NCBI GenBank assembly: GCA_963790415.1
Contig: CAWBOK010000001.1
Location: 186,001 to 250,000, forward strand
Reading direction: 5' to 3'
DNA: 64,000 nucleotides
DNA from: JAJZQZ01 sp963790415
GTDB taxonomy: Bacteria; Actinomycetota; Thermoleophilia; RBG-16-64-13
Shown here: positions 34,594 through 42,980 of the stretch, one piece after another
Layout: each line of letters starts with the position of its first letter
How positions within the stretch are numbered: position 1 is the first letter of the stretch
Made by a program: the position numbers and the translations under genes
Notes under the pieces: model-generated
Seen by the model: the letters and a program-made list of their open reading frames with translations, nothing else
The model's database searches: none
Told to the model about the DNA's origin: nothing

Positions 34594-37062
34594 CACTCCC
34601 ACCGGGCCCCGCTTCGCTCGACTCAGGTTGAGTTCCACCAGCCGCTCGAGCACCTCATCGGCCTCCAACGGATAGGGCCACCCGTACGCCGCGTACACGG
34701 CTCGGTCGAGTCGCTCGTGGGCGAGCGCCAGCCACGACGGCCGGGCGTTGTAGAGGTTGGTGAGAGTCCGCTTGCGGAGGTCGGCGTCCGTCATCCCCGG
34801 CGGGTTGAGCCAGCCGTTTCGTAGCTCGTCGAGCCTCTTCGCCGTCGCCCCGATCTCGTCACGGATGTCGTCAGTCGGGTGGGGAACGGGAACGTCTCGA
34901 AGGTGGTCGTGGGCGTGTACCGGAAGCCGCTCTCGACCTCGCGGAGCTGTGTACCGAGGCCGCGCGCCCACAGCTCGTGCACCGACGAGTGCAGCACGCC
35001 GAAGAAGTAGTCGTCGTCGCGGGCGAAGACGATCAGCTGCGTGATCGGCAAGTGTCTCGCTCGTCCAGCCAAGACGAACAGCCGATGCTTCGTGAGACGT
35101 GCGGCGTGGCGATGAAGCGATCCAGGCCGGCCAGGGCCTCGCGCATTCCCGACCGCGGCCGCTACGTGGAGCCACCACGCTCGGCGATGGTCGTCGCTCG
35201 GATGCCTGGCCCGCGTCGGCTTCACGTGCCTCTTCACATACTCGAACGGCGCCTCATACAGCGCCGCATCGGCCTCGGGCATGTCGGTGCCGAAGTCGAT
35301 GATCCACATGCCGCGCGGGCGGCGGGTGAGATCGAGGCCGTTGACCCAGGGACGGACCACCTCGGCGTTGCTCCGGCCGTGGGGGTTCGGGGCGGCGAGC
35401 ATCGCCGCCGCGACATCCGCGTCGATGTCGAACGGCCCGCCCTTGGTGTCGCCCATGAAGGCGATCCCGAGGTTCTCCCGCAGCCGGCCGACACGGGTCA
35501 GGTCGATCCCTGCGGTCAGGTTCGGATTGATCGCCGCCACCGGCCGCCCGTTCAGGTTGCGTGTCTCCTCCGTGCCGTCGTCGTACCCCACGAACGACAC
35601 ATGCACCGCGGCACCCTCCACCACCCAGGGCTCGTCCGACCAGGCGAGAAAGAGGTCGCCGGTCTCCTTGATGCGCTCCAGCACCCGCCGATTCGCTCCG
35701 CCCCGGATGCCCTGGGTCGCTAGGAGGCCGACCCGCTCCACCTTCCCCGCCTCGATCATCGCGCGCGCCTTCTCGTGCCAGTACGTGACCAAGTCGGCTT
35801 CGCGGGGCACGCGGCTCTCGTAGACGTGGAACAGGGCATCCACATAGTCGTCGCCGAGGTTGGCGCGCATGAGCTTTCCACCGACGAATGGCGGGTTCCC
35901 GATGATGACCGTGGCCTCCGGCCACTCCGGTTCGCGCGGATCGTCGGGGTCACTCAGGTCGAGCACCGCGTCGCGGCACTCGATGCTCTGCAGCGGGCGG
36001 AGGATGGGGTCGCGCAGGTAGGCGAAGCCGTTGGAGAGCATCCACTGGATCTCTCCGATCCAGATCACGACTCGGGCAAGCTCGGCGGCGTACGGGTTGA
36101 GCTCGATGCCCAGCACGGCCTGGGGGCCTACCTCCGGGAACTGCATGGGCAACTGCAACGTGAACGATGCCCAGAGGATGGCCTCGCGCTCCAGGTCCTT
36201 GAGCGCCTGCAACGCCAGATAGAGGAAGTTGCCCGAGCCGCAGGCCGGGTCCAGCACCCGCACCGCCCGCAGCCGATCGAGGAACGCGTTCAACACCGCT
36301 TCCGGGTTCTTGCCGGCCGGGGTGCGGGCCGTGATCTTCTTCCCTTCCGCAGCCAGCGCCAGCACCTGCTCCTTGGTCGCCTCGAAGTCGCGGCGAAGCG
36401 GTTCCAGGAGCACGGGTTCGATCAAACGCATGATCGACCCCCGGTCGGTGTAGTGCGCCCCGAGCTGGGACCGCTTGCTGGGATCGAGCCCGCGCTCGAA
36501 CAGCGTGCCGAAGATCGCCGGTTCTACCTGCGACCAGTCCAGCCGGGACACCTTGTCGATGAGGTTGATGTCGGCGAGGGTGAGCGGGAGGAGGTCGCTG
36601 TCGGCAAAGAGCCCGCCGTTGAACCAGTCGATCCGTTCGGCTCCGAAGAGCCCGCCCTTGTGGGCCATCTTGGCGAAGAGATCGCCCAGGCCCTCGGTGA
36701 AGATCGTCTCGTCGTATTGGGCCACGCCCGCCAGACGGCGGATAAGTCCGCGCGGGAGCAGCCCGGCGTCCTCGGCGAACATGCAGAAGAGCAGCTTGTT
36801 GAGGAAGTGGGCGACGGCGTGGGCCTCGTGGCCTCGATTCCTCAGCCGCTCCGCCAGGGAAGCGAATTGCTCGGCGGCTTCGGCCGTCAGGTCATCGCGG
36901 GTCTTGCCAGGGCGCAGCTCATCCGGATGCTCCATGACCGCCCGTGGGCACGCCCAACATGCGGCACAGGTCGATGAAGTGCTCCTGCGACGCAGCCCGT
37001 TCGGTGCGCGAACTACCGATCCACTTGCGCGCGAACTGGGCTGGGGTCATGGTCGGACTCAT
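34576..37062 (-). pseudogene. Class I SAM-dependent DNA methyltransferase (MmeI/YeeA-like), internally deleted and frameshifted
   Basis: The main frame (36935 to about 34880) has adenine-methyltransferase motifs DPACGSGNFLYLAL (motif I), GIELNPYAAELARV and IIGNPPFVGG (motif IV). It opens with HPDELRPGKTRDDLT, normally about 145 residues into this family. The true N-terminus lies just upstream in another frame: MTPAQFARKWIGSS, QEHFIDLCRMLGVPT (37062 to about 36950). The roughly 110 codons between, including the WYTFEKGA-type region, are missing. Frame changes at about 35130, 35085-35055 and 34880 split the C-terminus, which resumes as ADLRKRTLTNLYN and ends VDTTKV at 34576. The deletion makes it almost certainly non-functional; the frameshifts could partly be sequence errors. 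Confidence 0.75.
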
Positions 37063-37120
37063 GTGGGCCATCATATCGAACCGGACGCGCCGCGGTGGCC
37101 GGTCGCGCTATCATGAGGCC

Positions 37121-37396
37121 GTGGTGAACAACACTCGGGAACCTACGACCGTGTCCGATACCTCGGACGAGGCAGCCGAATTCCGCCTCGGCATTCTGCG
37201 ACGCATGACGTTCGACCAGAAAGCTGCGCAGATCTCGGAGCTGAGCGAGACTCTGCGCGACACCATGATCGCCGGCGTCCGGTTCCGCCATCCTGAGTAC
37301 ACGCAGGCGGACGCCCGATGGGCGACCGTCCGCCACCTTCTCGGCGATGACCTCTTTGCCGCCGCCTATCCGGACGCGCCTCGGCGCGCCTTCTAG
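37121..37396 (+). CDS. Small helical protein partnered with a nucleotidyltransferase, unknown function
   Basis: A 91-residue protein from one of two tandem GTG codons (37121/37124) with TGAGG before them. The core reads RLGILRRMTFDQKAAQISEL and ends YTQADARWATVRHLLGDDLFAAAYP. It resembles short proteins often encoded directly before MNT/AbiEii-like nucleotidyltransferase genes, and the next gene, 14 bases downstream, is of that kind. The pair could be a toxin-antitoxin-like module, but which partner would be toxic is unknown. I do not recognise a named family. Confidence 0.7.
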   Translation: MVNNTREPTTVSDTSDEAAEFRLGILRRMTFDQKAAQISELSETLRDTMIAGVRFRHPEYTQADARWATVRHLLGDDLFAAAYPDAPRRAF

Positions 37397-37410
37397 CGGG
37401 GGCGTCGGCA

Positions 37411-37989
37411 GTGACGCAGATCGGCGTACTCGGCCAAATCCTCGACGTCCTGGAGGAGGTCGGCATCCCCTACATGATCGTGGGTTCGTTTGCGAGCGGC
37501 TTCCACGGCGAGTTCAGAGCCACGCAGAACGCCGACATCGTCATCGACCCGGCGCCCGAACAGCTTGGGACCTTTCTGGACCGTGTGCGCACCGACTTCT
37601 ACGTCTCTTCGGAGGCGGCCGTGGAGGCCCTCGCTCGGCGCACTCAGTTCAACCTGGTGCACTTCGAGAGCGCATGGAAGATCGACTTGATCGTGCGCAA
37701 GGAGCGCCCGTTCAGCCGGATGGAATTTGAACGGCGCCAAGCAGGGTCAGTCGGCGACCACCCGGCGGCCATCAACTCCCCTGACGATGTGATCCTCTCC
37801 AAACTGGAGTGGGCCACGGCTTCACGCTCGGAACGCCAGGTCCGCGACGCCGCGGGAGTGGTGGCCACCTGGGGAGACGCGCTGGACTGGGACTATCTCG
37901 ATCGATGGGCGAAGCAGTTGGCGGTGGCCGACCTGCTGGCGCAACTCCGCGGCGCGGCACCGCCGTCTACGCCCGGAAGCGGCTCTTGA
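37411..37989 (+). CDS. Nucleotidyltransferase-fold protein (AbiEii/MNT-like)
   Basis: A 192-residue protein starting GTG at 37411. The minimal nucleotidyltransferase signature is present: IPYMIVGSFASGFHGEFRAT, then NADIVID, with the glycine-serine motif and the metal-binding acidic pair. NLVHFESAWKIDLIV supplies a possible third acidic residue. A region INSPDDVILSKLEWATASRS, with Lys positioned as in AbiEii-type proteins, follows. Relatives transfer nucleotides to tRNA or to antitoxins. The last seven or so codons (TPGSGS) lie in a duplicated fragment of the smpB 3' end, so the natural C-terminus may have been cut off by recombination. Confidence 0.8.
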   Translation: MTQIGVLGQILDVLEEVGIPYMIVGSFASGFHGEFRATQNADIVIDPAPEQLGTFLDRVRTDFYVSSEAAVEALARRTQFNLVHFESAWKIDLIVRKERPFSRMEFERRQAGSVGDHPAAINSPDDVILSKLEWATASRSERQVRDAAGVVATWGDALDWDYLDRWAKQLAVADLLAQLRGAAPPSTPGSGS

Positions 37990-38000
37990 GGGCGCGCTCC
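37967..38000. repeat. 34-bp copy of the smpB 3' end, attachment-site-like (partner at 38888-38921)
   Basis: This stretch equals the last 34 bases of smpB (codons ERALKSRFRA plus TAG, minus strand) at 32 of 34 positions, in the same orientation. Both differences are in third codon positions and synonymous. That is what an integrating element leaves when it carries its own version of the target gene's 3' end. The two copies enclose about 0.9 kb with a RelE/XRE module. Confidence 0.85.
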
Positions 38001-38172
38001 TGCAAGACCTTGCCTCCGCTGCCAGGACGTCCCCGGCGGCCCCTCCGCCAGCCTCATCCCAAAGTCCCATATGCCGGGCGGCTCGATGAGAATACCCTTT
38101 CTCCTTGGTCCGCATTGGACCGCAGATGGATGGCGTGGCTAATACTTAGTGTGATACCATGAGGAAGCCTGG

Positions 38173-38562
38173 ATGCGGGTGTTCAAGAGCGCATGGTTCG
38201 TCCGCTTCGCTCGAAGAGAAGGCATCTCTGACCTGCGTCTGCACGAAGAGGTCCGCAGGGCGAACCTTGGGCAAGTGGACGCCGATCTGGGCGGTGGCGT
38301 TGTCAAGCAACGCGTTGTCCGCGAAGGGCAGGGAAAGTCCAAGGGCTACCGTGCGATCATTGTGTATCGTGAAGCTGAAACGGCATTCTTTGTGTATGGC
38401 TACGCCAAGAGTCGCCGCGCGGGTATCCGACCAGACGAGACCGAGCAGTTCAAGCAGATGGCCAAGCACATGCTCGCACTCTCCGATGCACAACTAGAAG
38501 CGTTGATCGCCGATGGCCGGTTTGAGGAGGTGGCCGACTATGACCAAGCAGTACCGGAGTGA
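38173..38562 (+). CDS. RelE-superfamily toxin (COG4737-like)
   Basis: A 129-residue protein, MRVFKSAWFVRFARREGISD, with GGGVVKQRVVREGQGKSKGYRAIIVYRE and AFFVYGYAKSRR, the basic strand pattern of this RelE/HigB branch. The C-terminal helix continues to FEEVADYDQAVPE. GAGGAA before the ATG supports the start. It overlaps the antitoxin gene by 23 bases. The module lies between the two smpB-end copies. Confidence 0.88.
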   Translation: MRVFKSAWFVRFARREGISDLRLHEEVRRANLGQVDADLGGGVVKQRVVREGQGKSKGYRAIIVYREAETAFFVYGYAKSRRAGIRPDETEQFKQMAKHMLALSDAQLEALIADGRFEEVADYDQAVPE

Positions 38563-38857
38563 AGCCCACGCCGCCATACACGAGACGATGGAGGCACTGG
38601 CGGAAGTCGGCGCAGTCGACAAACGGACCATGCGTGAGTTCGACGACGCGTGCTTGGCCCCGGTTCGCGTGCTCAGCCCCGACGAGATCAGGTCGATACG
38701 CATGCGGGAGCGCGTCTCGCAGCCCGTGTTCGCGCGCTATCTGAACGTGTCCAAGAATCTGGTTTCCGACTGGGAACGCGGCGTGAAGAGGCCCGGCGGG
38801 CCAGCCCTCCGGCTTCTGGCCGTCATCGAAAAGAAAGGCCTGCGCGCCATTGCGTAA
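38540..38857 (+). CDS. XRE/COG2944-type antitoxin
   Basis: A 105-residue protein from ATG 38540 (GAGGAGG nine bases upstream). The N-terminal helix is IHETMEALAEVGAVDKRTM, then a helix-turn-helix in the C-terminal half (MRERVSQPVFARYLNVSKNLVSDWERGVKRPGGPALRLL), the usual COG2944 layout for antitoxins following this toxin type. It should repress its own operon. A possible -10 (TAATAC) lies near 38138 upstream of the toxin. Confidence 0.88.
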   Translation: MTKQYRSEAHAAIHETMEALAEVGAVDKRTMREFDDACLAPVRVLSPDEIRSIRMRERVSQPVFARYLNVSKNLVSDWERGVKRPGGPALRLLAVIEKKGLRAIA

Positions 38858-38887
38858 GGGCGGCGCATCCGGACCCGCCTGCTCTGG

Positions 38888-38921
38888 CTACGCCCGGAAG
38901 CGGCTCTTAAGAGCGCGCTCC
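38888..38921. repeat. 34-bp smpB 3'-end repeat (partner at 37967-38000)
   Basis: The last 34 bases of smpB including its stop codon; 32 of 34 match the displaced copy at 37967-38000. One of the two acts as the functional end of smpB, the other as a scar. Confidence 0.85.
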
Positions 38922-39355
38922 ACATCACGGGCGGCATCCTTCTTGGCCAACGCCTCGCGCTTGTCGTAGAGGGCTTTCCCCTTGGCCAGGGCGACCTCGA
39001 CCTTCGCCCGCCCATCCTTGAAGTACATCTTGGTGGGAACCAGCGTGTAGCCCGCCCGCTGCACCTTCCCGACCAAGCGCCGCAGTTCTGCGCTGTGGAT
39101 AAGCAACTTGCGGTTGCGCAGGGGATCGTGATTGTTGATGTTCCCCTGCTCGTAGGGCGAAATGTGCGCGCCGATAAGCCACAACTCATTCTTGTCCACC
39201 GCCGCATACGATTCGCGAAGGTTCACTCGGCCCTGCCGGGCCGATTTCACTTCGGTGCCGGTGAGCACGATGCCCGCTTCGATGCTCTCCTCGATGTGGT
39301 AGTCGTGGAAAGCCTTCTTGTTCATCGCGATGACCTTGATGCCGGTGGGTTTCAT
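38888..39355 (-). CDS. smpB: SsrA-binding protein SmpB
   Basis: A 155-residue protein of normal length. IKVIAMNKKAFHDYHIEESIEAGIVLTGTEVKSAR, NLRESYA, HISPYEQGNINNHDP and RKLLIHSAEL are diagnostic of SmpB. The basic C-terminal tail (YDKREALAKKDAARDVERAL, KSRFRA) enters the mRNA channel during trans-translation. It binds the tmRNA encoded at 29452-29810 and is read in the same direction as rnr upstream. The usual rnr-smpB-ssrA neighbourhood is interrupted by about 9 kb of accessory genes beyond its 3' end, and its final 34 bases are duplicated there. Confidence 0.97.
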   Translation of the reverse strand: MKPTGIKVIAMNKKAFHDYHIEESIEAGIVLTGTEVKSARQGRVNLRESYAAVDKNELWLIGAHISPYEQGNINNHDPLRNRKLLIHSAELRRLVGKVQRAGYTLVPTKMYFKDGRAKVEVALAKGKALYDKREALAKKDAARDVERALKSRFRA

Positions 39356-39546
39356 GGTGCCCGGGAGTATAGCAGGAGGCCTTCCCCGGCCCCGGTCGAC
39401 TCACCGGTTGGTGTGTTCTCAACCGAAGACAGACCTCCCCGGTCGTCGAACAGCTCACCACTCCTGTCAGATGTTTGCCTGAAGCCCCCGGCGCTCATAT
39501 GTATCCCATTTGTGTTACGATAGACCCATCGAAGAGGAGGTTGGCC

Positions 39547-39807
39547 ATGGCGAAAACAGCCATGATCCGTGCCCGCGTAGATCCGGGTCTCAAGGAAGAC
39601 GCCGAGAGTGTGTTCACCGCCCTGGGTCTCTCTGCCACCCAGGCCATTACGCTCTTCTACCAGCAGGTCAAGTGGTACCGAGGCCTGCCCTTCGAACTGC
39701 GCGTCCCGAACGACGTGACGCTGAAGGTCTTTGAGCAGACAGACGCCGGGCAGGATCTCGTACGCTGCAAGGACGTCAACGACATGAGCCGGCGCCTTGG
39801 CATTTGA
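39547..39807 (+). CDS. RelB/DinJ-family antitoxin
   Basis: An 86-residue protein starting MAKTAMIRARVDPGLKEDAESVFTALGLSATQAITLFYQQV, the ribbon-helix-helix signature of RelB/DinJ antitoxins. It is preceded by GAAGAGGAGG, which fixes the start. The stop shares one base with the toxin ATG. It inserts between smpB and rnr on the opposite strand, outside the smpB-end repeats. Confidence 0.92.
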   Translation: MAKTAMIRARVDPGLKEDAESVFTALGLSATQAITLFYQQVKWYRGLPFELRVPNDVTLKVFEQTDAGQDLVRCKDVNDMSRRLGI

Positions 39808-40076
39808 TGCGGGCGCCGAGTTACACGCACCAGTTCAAGAAGGACGTACGGCGGATGCTCAAGCAAGGCAAGGATCCGGCCAAGATCAAGACCGTGATGA
39901 CCAGCCTTGTTGATGAGGAGCCACTTGCGGAGTCCTACCGAGATCACATCCTAGCTGGAAACTTCAAGGATAGGCGGGAATGTCACATCGAACCCGATTG
40001 GCTGCTCGTCTACAAACTGGCGGGAGATGAGATCATCTTCGAACGCACGGGGACGCACGCCGATCTATTCGAGTAG
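39807..40076 (+). CDS. YafQ/RelE-type toxin (mRNA interferase)
   Basis: An 89-residue RelE-fold protein: YTHQFKKDVRRMLKQGKD, LAESYRDHILAGNFKDRRECHIEPDWLLVYKL and FERTGTHADLF. The late basic and histidine residues are those used for cleavage in YafQ. The start ATG overlaps the antitoxin TGA by one base. Together with its antitoxin it makes a DinJ-YafQ-like module. Confidence 0.92.
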   Translation: MRAPSYTHQFKKDVRRMLKQGKDPAKIKTVMTSLVDEEPLAESYRDHILAGNFKDRRECHIEPDWLLVYKLAGDEIIFERTGTHADLFE

Positions 40077-40152
40077 CAGCGGTGACCTGGCGCCTCTCCC
40101 GTAAGTACCGCGTGACTCACCGGTCGGCGCCCGAGTCGGTCCGTGTCTTGAA

Positions 40153-42054
40153 TCATTCGCCGGCCAGCACCACGTCGATGCGCCCGCGGGCTTCGTCGAT
40201 GCCGGACACCCGCACCTGGACCAGGTCGGCAAGCCGGAAGGCCATCCCCGTGCGCCGACCCACCAGGGCCGACTCAAGCTCGTTCAGCTCGTAGTAGTCG
40301 TCCGGCATCAGACGCGCCGGAAGGAACCCCTCATACAGACCCTCGAAGCGGATGAAGGCGCCGGAACGGATCAAGCTCAGCACCAATCCGGAGAATGATG
40401 TGTTCCATCCCTGTTCATCCAAGCGCCGCTTCAAGAGATGCGCCAGAACGATGTCGTCGGCCTTGAGTTCCACTTTGGCGGATTCCCGCTCCTTGGTCGA
40501 GCAGTGCTCCGCCCACTCCGACAGAGTCGACGTGGTGGGCTCGGGCCCTTGGCTCAACCGCGCCAATAGCCCCCGGTGCACCAGCAGGTCAGGGTAGCGG
40601 CGGATGGGCGAGGTGAAGTGGCAGTAGGTGGGCGACGCGAGACCGAAGTGACCCACGTTGTGCGTCTGATAGACCGCCCGGCTCTGAGAACGAAGCACCT
40701 GCTGCTCGAGCGCGGGCTTGCCGCGGCCTTGGAGGGTCACCCGCTCGATCGACTCCGCCACCTCGTTGACGGTGCGACGAACATCTTGAGGAGTGGCCGT
40801 CAGAGGGTCGAACGGCGGCGTGGGCAGATCGAGGCTGGACAACACGTCGAGCAAATGATCGAGCAGGAAAGGGTCGGGCGGCTCGTGCACGCGGTACATC
40901 GTGGGCACGCGCTCGCGCTCCAGGTACGTGGCCACCTGCTCGTTGGCCAGGATCATGTAGTCCTCGATGAAGTGATGACTCTCGAGTTCCTCCACGGGGT
41001 GGGCGGCGGCCACCATGCCGGCTTCGTCCCAATGGAACTCGGGCTCCGACGAGGTGATGCGCAGGCTGCCGCGGGCCATGCGGTTCGCCCGAATCGTCTG
41101 GGCCAGCGGGCGGCCCAGTTCGAGCGCCGCGGCCAAGTCCGGATCGGCCTCACGTTCGCCCTGGAAGATCTGCTCCAGCTCCTCATAGTCAAGGCGGCGG
41201 TCGCTCCGTATCAGCGAGCGATAGAAATGCGCCTTCTGCACGTTCCCGCGCTCGTCGACGGTCATCTCCACCGTGACCGCTTTCCGATCCACCAGCGGCT
41301 GCAACGAGCAGACGCCGTTGGAGAGCAGGGGCGGCAGCATGGGCTCCACGGCCCCCGGCACGTAGACCGAGGTCGTGCGGCGCAGAGCCTCGGTGTCGAT
41401 GACGCCACCCTCGGCCACGTAGTACGAGACGTCCGCGATATGCACGAAGACCGTGACCCCGGTGCCGGTCACCTCGAACGACAGGGCGTCGTCGAAGTCG
41501 CGTGCGTCCTCGGGATCGACGGTCAAGGTGAACAGCTGCCGCAGGTCTTTTCGGTGAGGGTCGACATGCTGCTCGAGAGCCGACACCTCGGCCGCTTCGG
41601 CCAACACGTGGGAGTCGAACCCCCGTTGCGTCAGTTTCTCTCGCAGCAGGGCCTCGAGTACGTCGGAGAGGACGTTCTTCTGTCCGATGATCTCGAGCAC
41701 CCGCCCCCTGCGCCCGTGGGAGTAGGTGTAGAGCACCAGGTCTCCCGGTCGCGGCCTCAGTCCCTCACGGGCCACAAGAAGGGACTGGCTCCGTTGGAAC
41801 AGAGGTTCCAGCTCGAGGAACGTGCCGTGACGCACCACCAGTCCGGCGATCGGCCCCGGCTCGGCGCCGGGGACCACGACCTGCGAGAAACCCCGCTTGG
41901 TTTTCGCGCCGGGACGATTGGCTCCGGCTTTGGGCGGCGGCCCCTGAACGGGCGCGTCCACCAGCGAGGCGGCGCGGGCGCGCCGCTCGGCTCGGTTCGG
42001 GCGCTTCGTCGCGCGTTGCTTCGTAATGCGCTGCTTCTTCTTTGCGGGGGGCAT
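40153..42054 (-). CDS. rnr: Ribonuclease R (RNB-family 3'-5' exoribonuclease)
   Basis: A 633-residue RNase II/R protein. A Lys/Arg-rich N-terminus precedes a degenerate cold-shock region. The RNB catalytic domain follows (TVDPEDARDFDDALSFE with the metal-binding Asp cluster; HIADVSYYV; MLPPLLSNGVCSL; YCHFTSPIRRYPDLLVHRGL). The last part is an S1 domain (RSGAFIRFEGLYEGFLPAR). It degrades structured RNA and faulty mRNA during tmRNA-mediated rescue. It is shorter than E. coli RNase R because the N-terminal helix-turn-helix is absent. It begins three bases after the prmA stop. Confidence 0.95.
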   Translation of the reverse strand: MPPAKKKQRITKQRATKRPNRAERRARAASLVDAPVQGPPPKAGANRPGAKTKRGFSQVVVPGAEPGPIAGLVVRHGTFLELEPLFQRSQSLLVAREGLRPRPGDLVLYTYSHGRRGRVLEIIGQKNVLSDVLEALLREKLTQRGFDSHVLAEAAEVSALEQHVDPHRKDLRQLFTLTVDPEDARDFDDALSFEVTGTGVTVFVHIADVSYYVAEGGVIDTEALRRTTSVYVPGAVEPMLPPLLSNGVCSLQPLVDRKAVTVEMTVDERGNVQKAHFYRSLIRSDRRLDYEELEQIFQGEREADPDLAAALELGRPLAQTIRANRMARGSLRITSSEPEFHWDEAGMVAAAHPVEELESHHFIEDYMILANEQVATYLERERVPTMYRVHEPPDPFLLDHLLDVLSSLDLPTPPFDPLTATPQDVRRTVNEVAESIERVTLQGRGKPALEQQVLRSQSRAVYQTHNVGHFGLASPTYCHFTSPIRRYPDLLVHRGLLARLSQGPEPTTSTLSEWAEHCSTKERESAKVELKADDIVLAHLLKRRLDEQGWNTSFSGLVLSLIRSGAFIRFEGLYEGFLPARLMPDDYYELNELESALVGRRTGMAFRLADLVQVRVSGIDEARGRIDVVLAGE

Positions 42055-42057
42055 ATG

Positions 42058-42980
42058 TCAGCCGCCCGCGCCGGGGCGCAGGTCGAAGGACACCCACTCG
42101 GCTTCGTAGATGAGACGCGCCGGCCGCAGGCCGGCCGCAGCGGCCCGCTCCAGCACTTCCGCTTCCTGGTCTCCGGCGAGTATCCCGGCCGCCAAGAGGC
42201 GGCGCGGCGGCGCGGCGGCGCGCGGGAGCAGGCGCAGGAGTTCCCGAACCGGCTCCAGGGTCATGTTGGCGAGCACGGTGGCTCCCTCCACCCATTCCAA
42301 CGGAACCGAAGCGACATCGAGCAGTCGCACCTCCACCTCCACGCCGTTGGAGACGGCGTTGGCCCGCGACAGCTTCCACCGCCAGCGGATCGTTGTCGAA
42401 CGCGCGCACCGGCCCGAAGCCCAGCAGGGCCGCCGCGATGCTGAGGATGCCCGACCCCGTGCCGACGTCGGTCAACGGCCCCTCGGGAGCCGCGTCCTGC
42501 AGAAGCGCCAGCACCCCCCGCGTGGTGGGATGAAGGCCTGTGCCGAACGCAAGGCCGGGCGTCAACACCACGTCGAGAAGCGGACCGTCCGGGGCGGCGT
42601 CACCGGCCCCAGCAGGAGTCGTCGCTGCCGCGGGGGCGGCCCCGCACGTCGGGCGGCGGAACCTCCCAGGGCGGACGCACGTAGACGCGGCCGACCGTCA
42701 GCGGGCGGAAGTGGTCCTTCCACCCCTCTTCCCATCCCTCGGGCACCAGCACGCGGTCGATGACAACCCGGCTCCGCAGTGCGCCGTCGGTGGGAAGCAC
42801 GGCCAGCAGTTCCTCGTCGGATACGTAGCCTGCACCATGGCGGAAGGGGTAGAAGACCAGGTGCGACTGATCGGCCTCCTCCACTTCTTGATACGGACCC
42901 AGCAGATCGATCAGCGTTGCCCCCGCCACCTCCGCCCACTCCGTCGGCACCGAGATACGGACAGCCGGGTCGGCACCCAT
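42058..42980 (-). CDS. prmA: Ribosomal protein L11 methyltransferase PrmA, two frameshifts
   Basis: The three frame pieces join to a normal PrmA: VRISVPTEWAEVAGATLIDL and WKDHFRPLTVGRVYVRPPWE (first); VVLTPGLAFGTGLHPTTRG and DVGTGSGILSIAAALLG with SAM motif I (second); NAVSNGVEVEVRLLDV, then ATVLANMTLEPVREL (third). Breaks lie near 42640 (GGGG run) and 42372. PrmA trimethylates ribosomal protein L11. The ATG overlaps the dnaJ stop (TGATG). I treat the breaks as likely sequence errors, as in neighbouring genes. Confidence 0.85.

Noticed and set aside
29980..38887. Integrase, transposase or phage structural genes in the island
   Set aside because: None found in any frame; only repeats and cargo genes remain.
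40576..42444. Plus-strand frame of 622 codons opposite rnr and prmA
   Set aside because: Mirror of the real genes' codon bias; no domain recognised.
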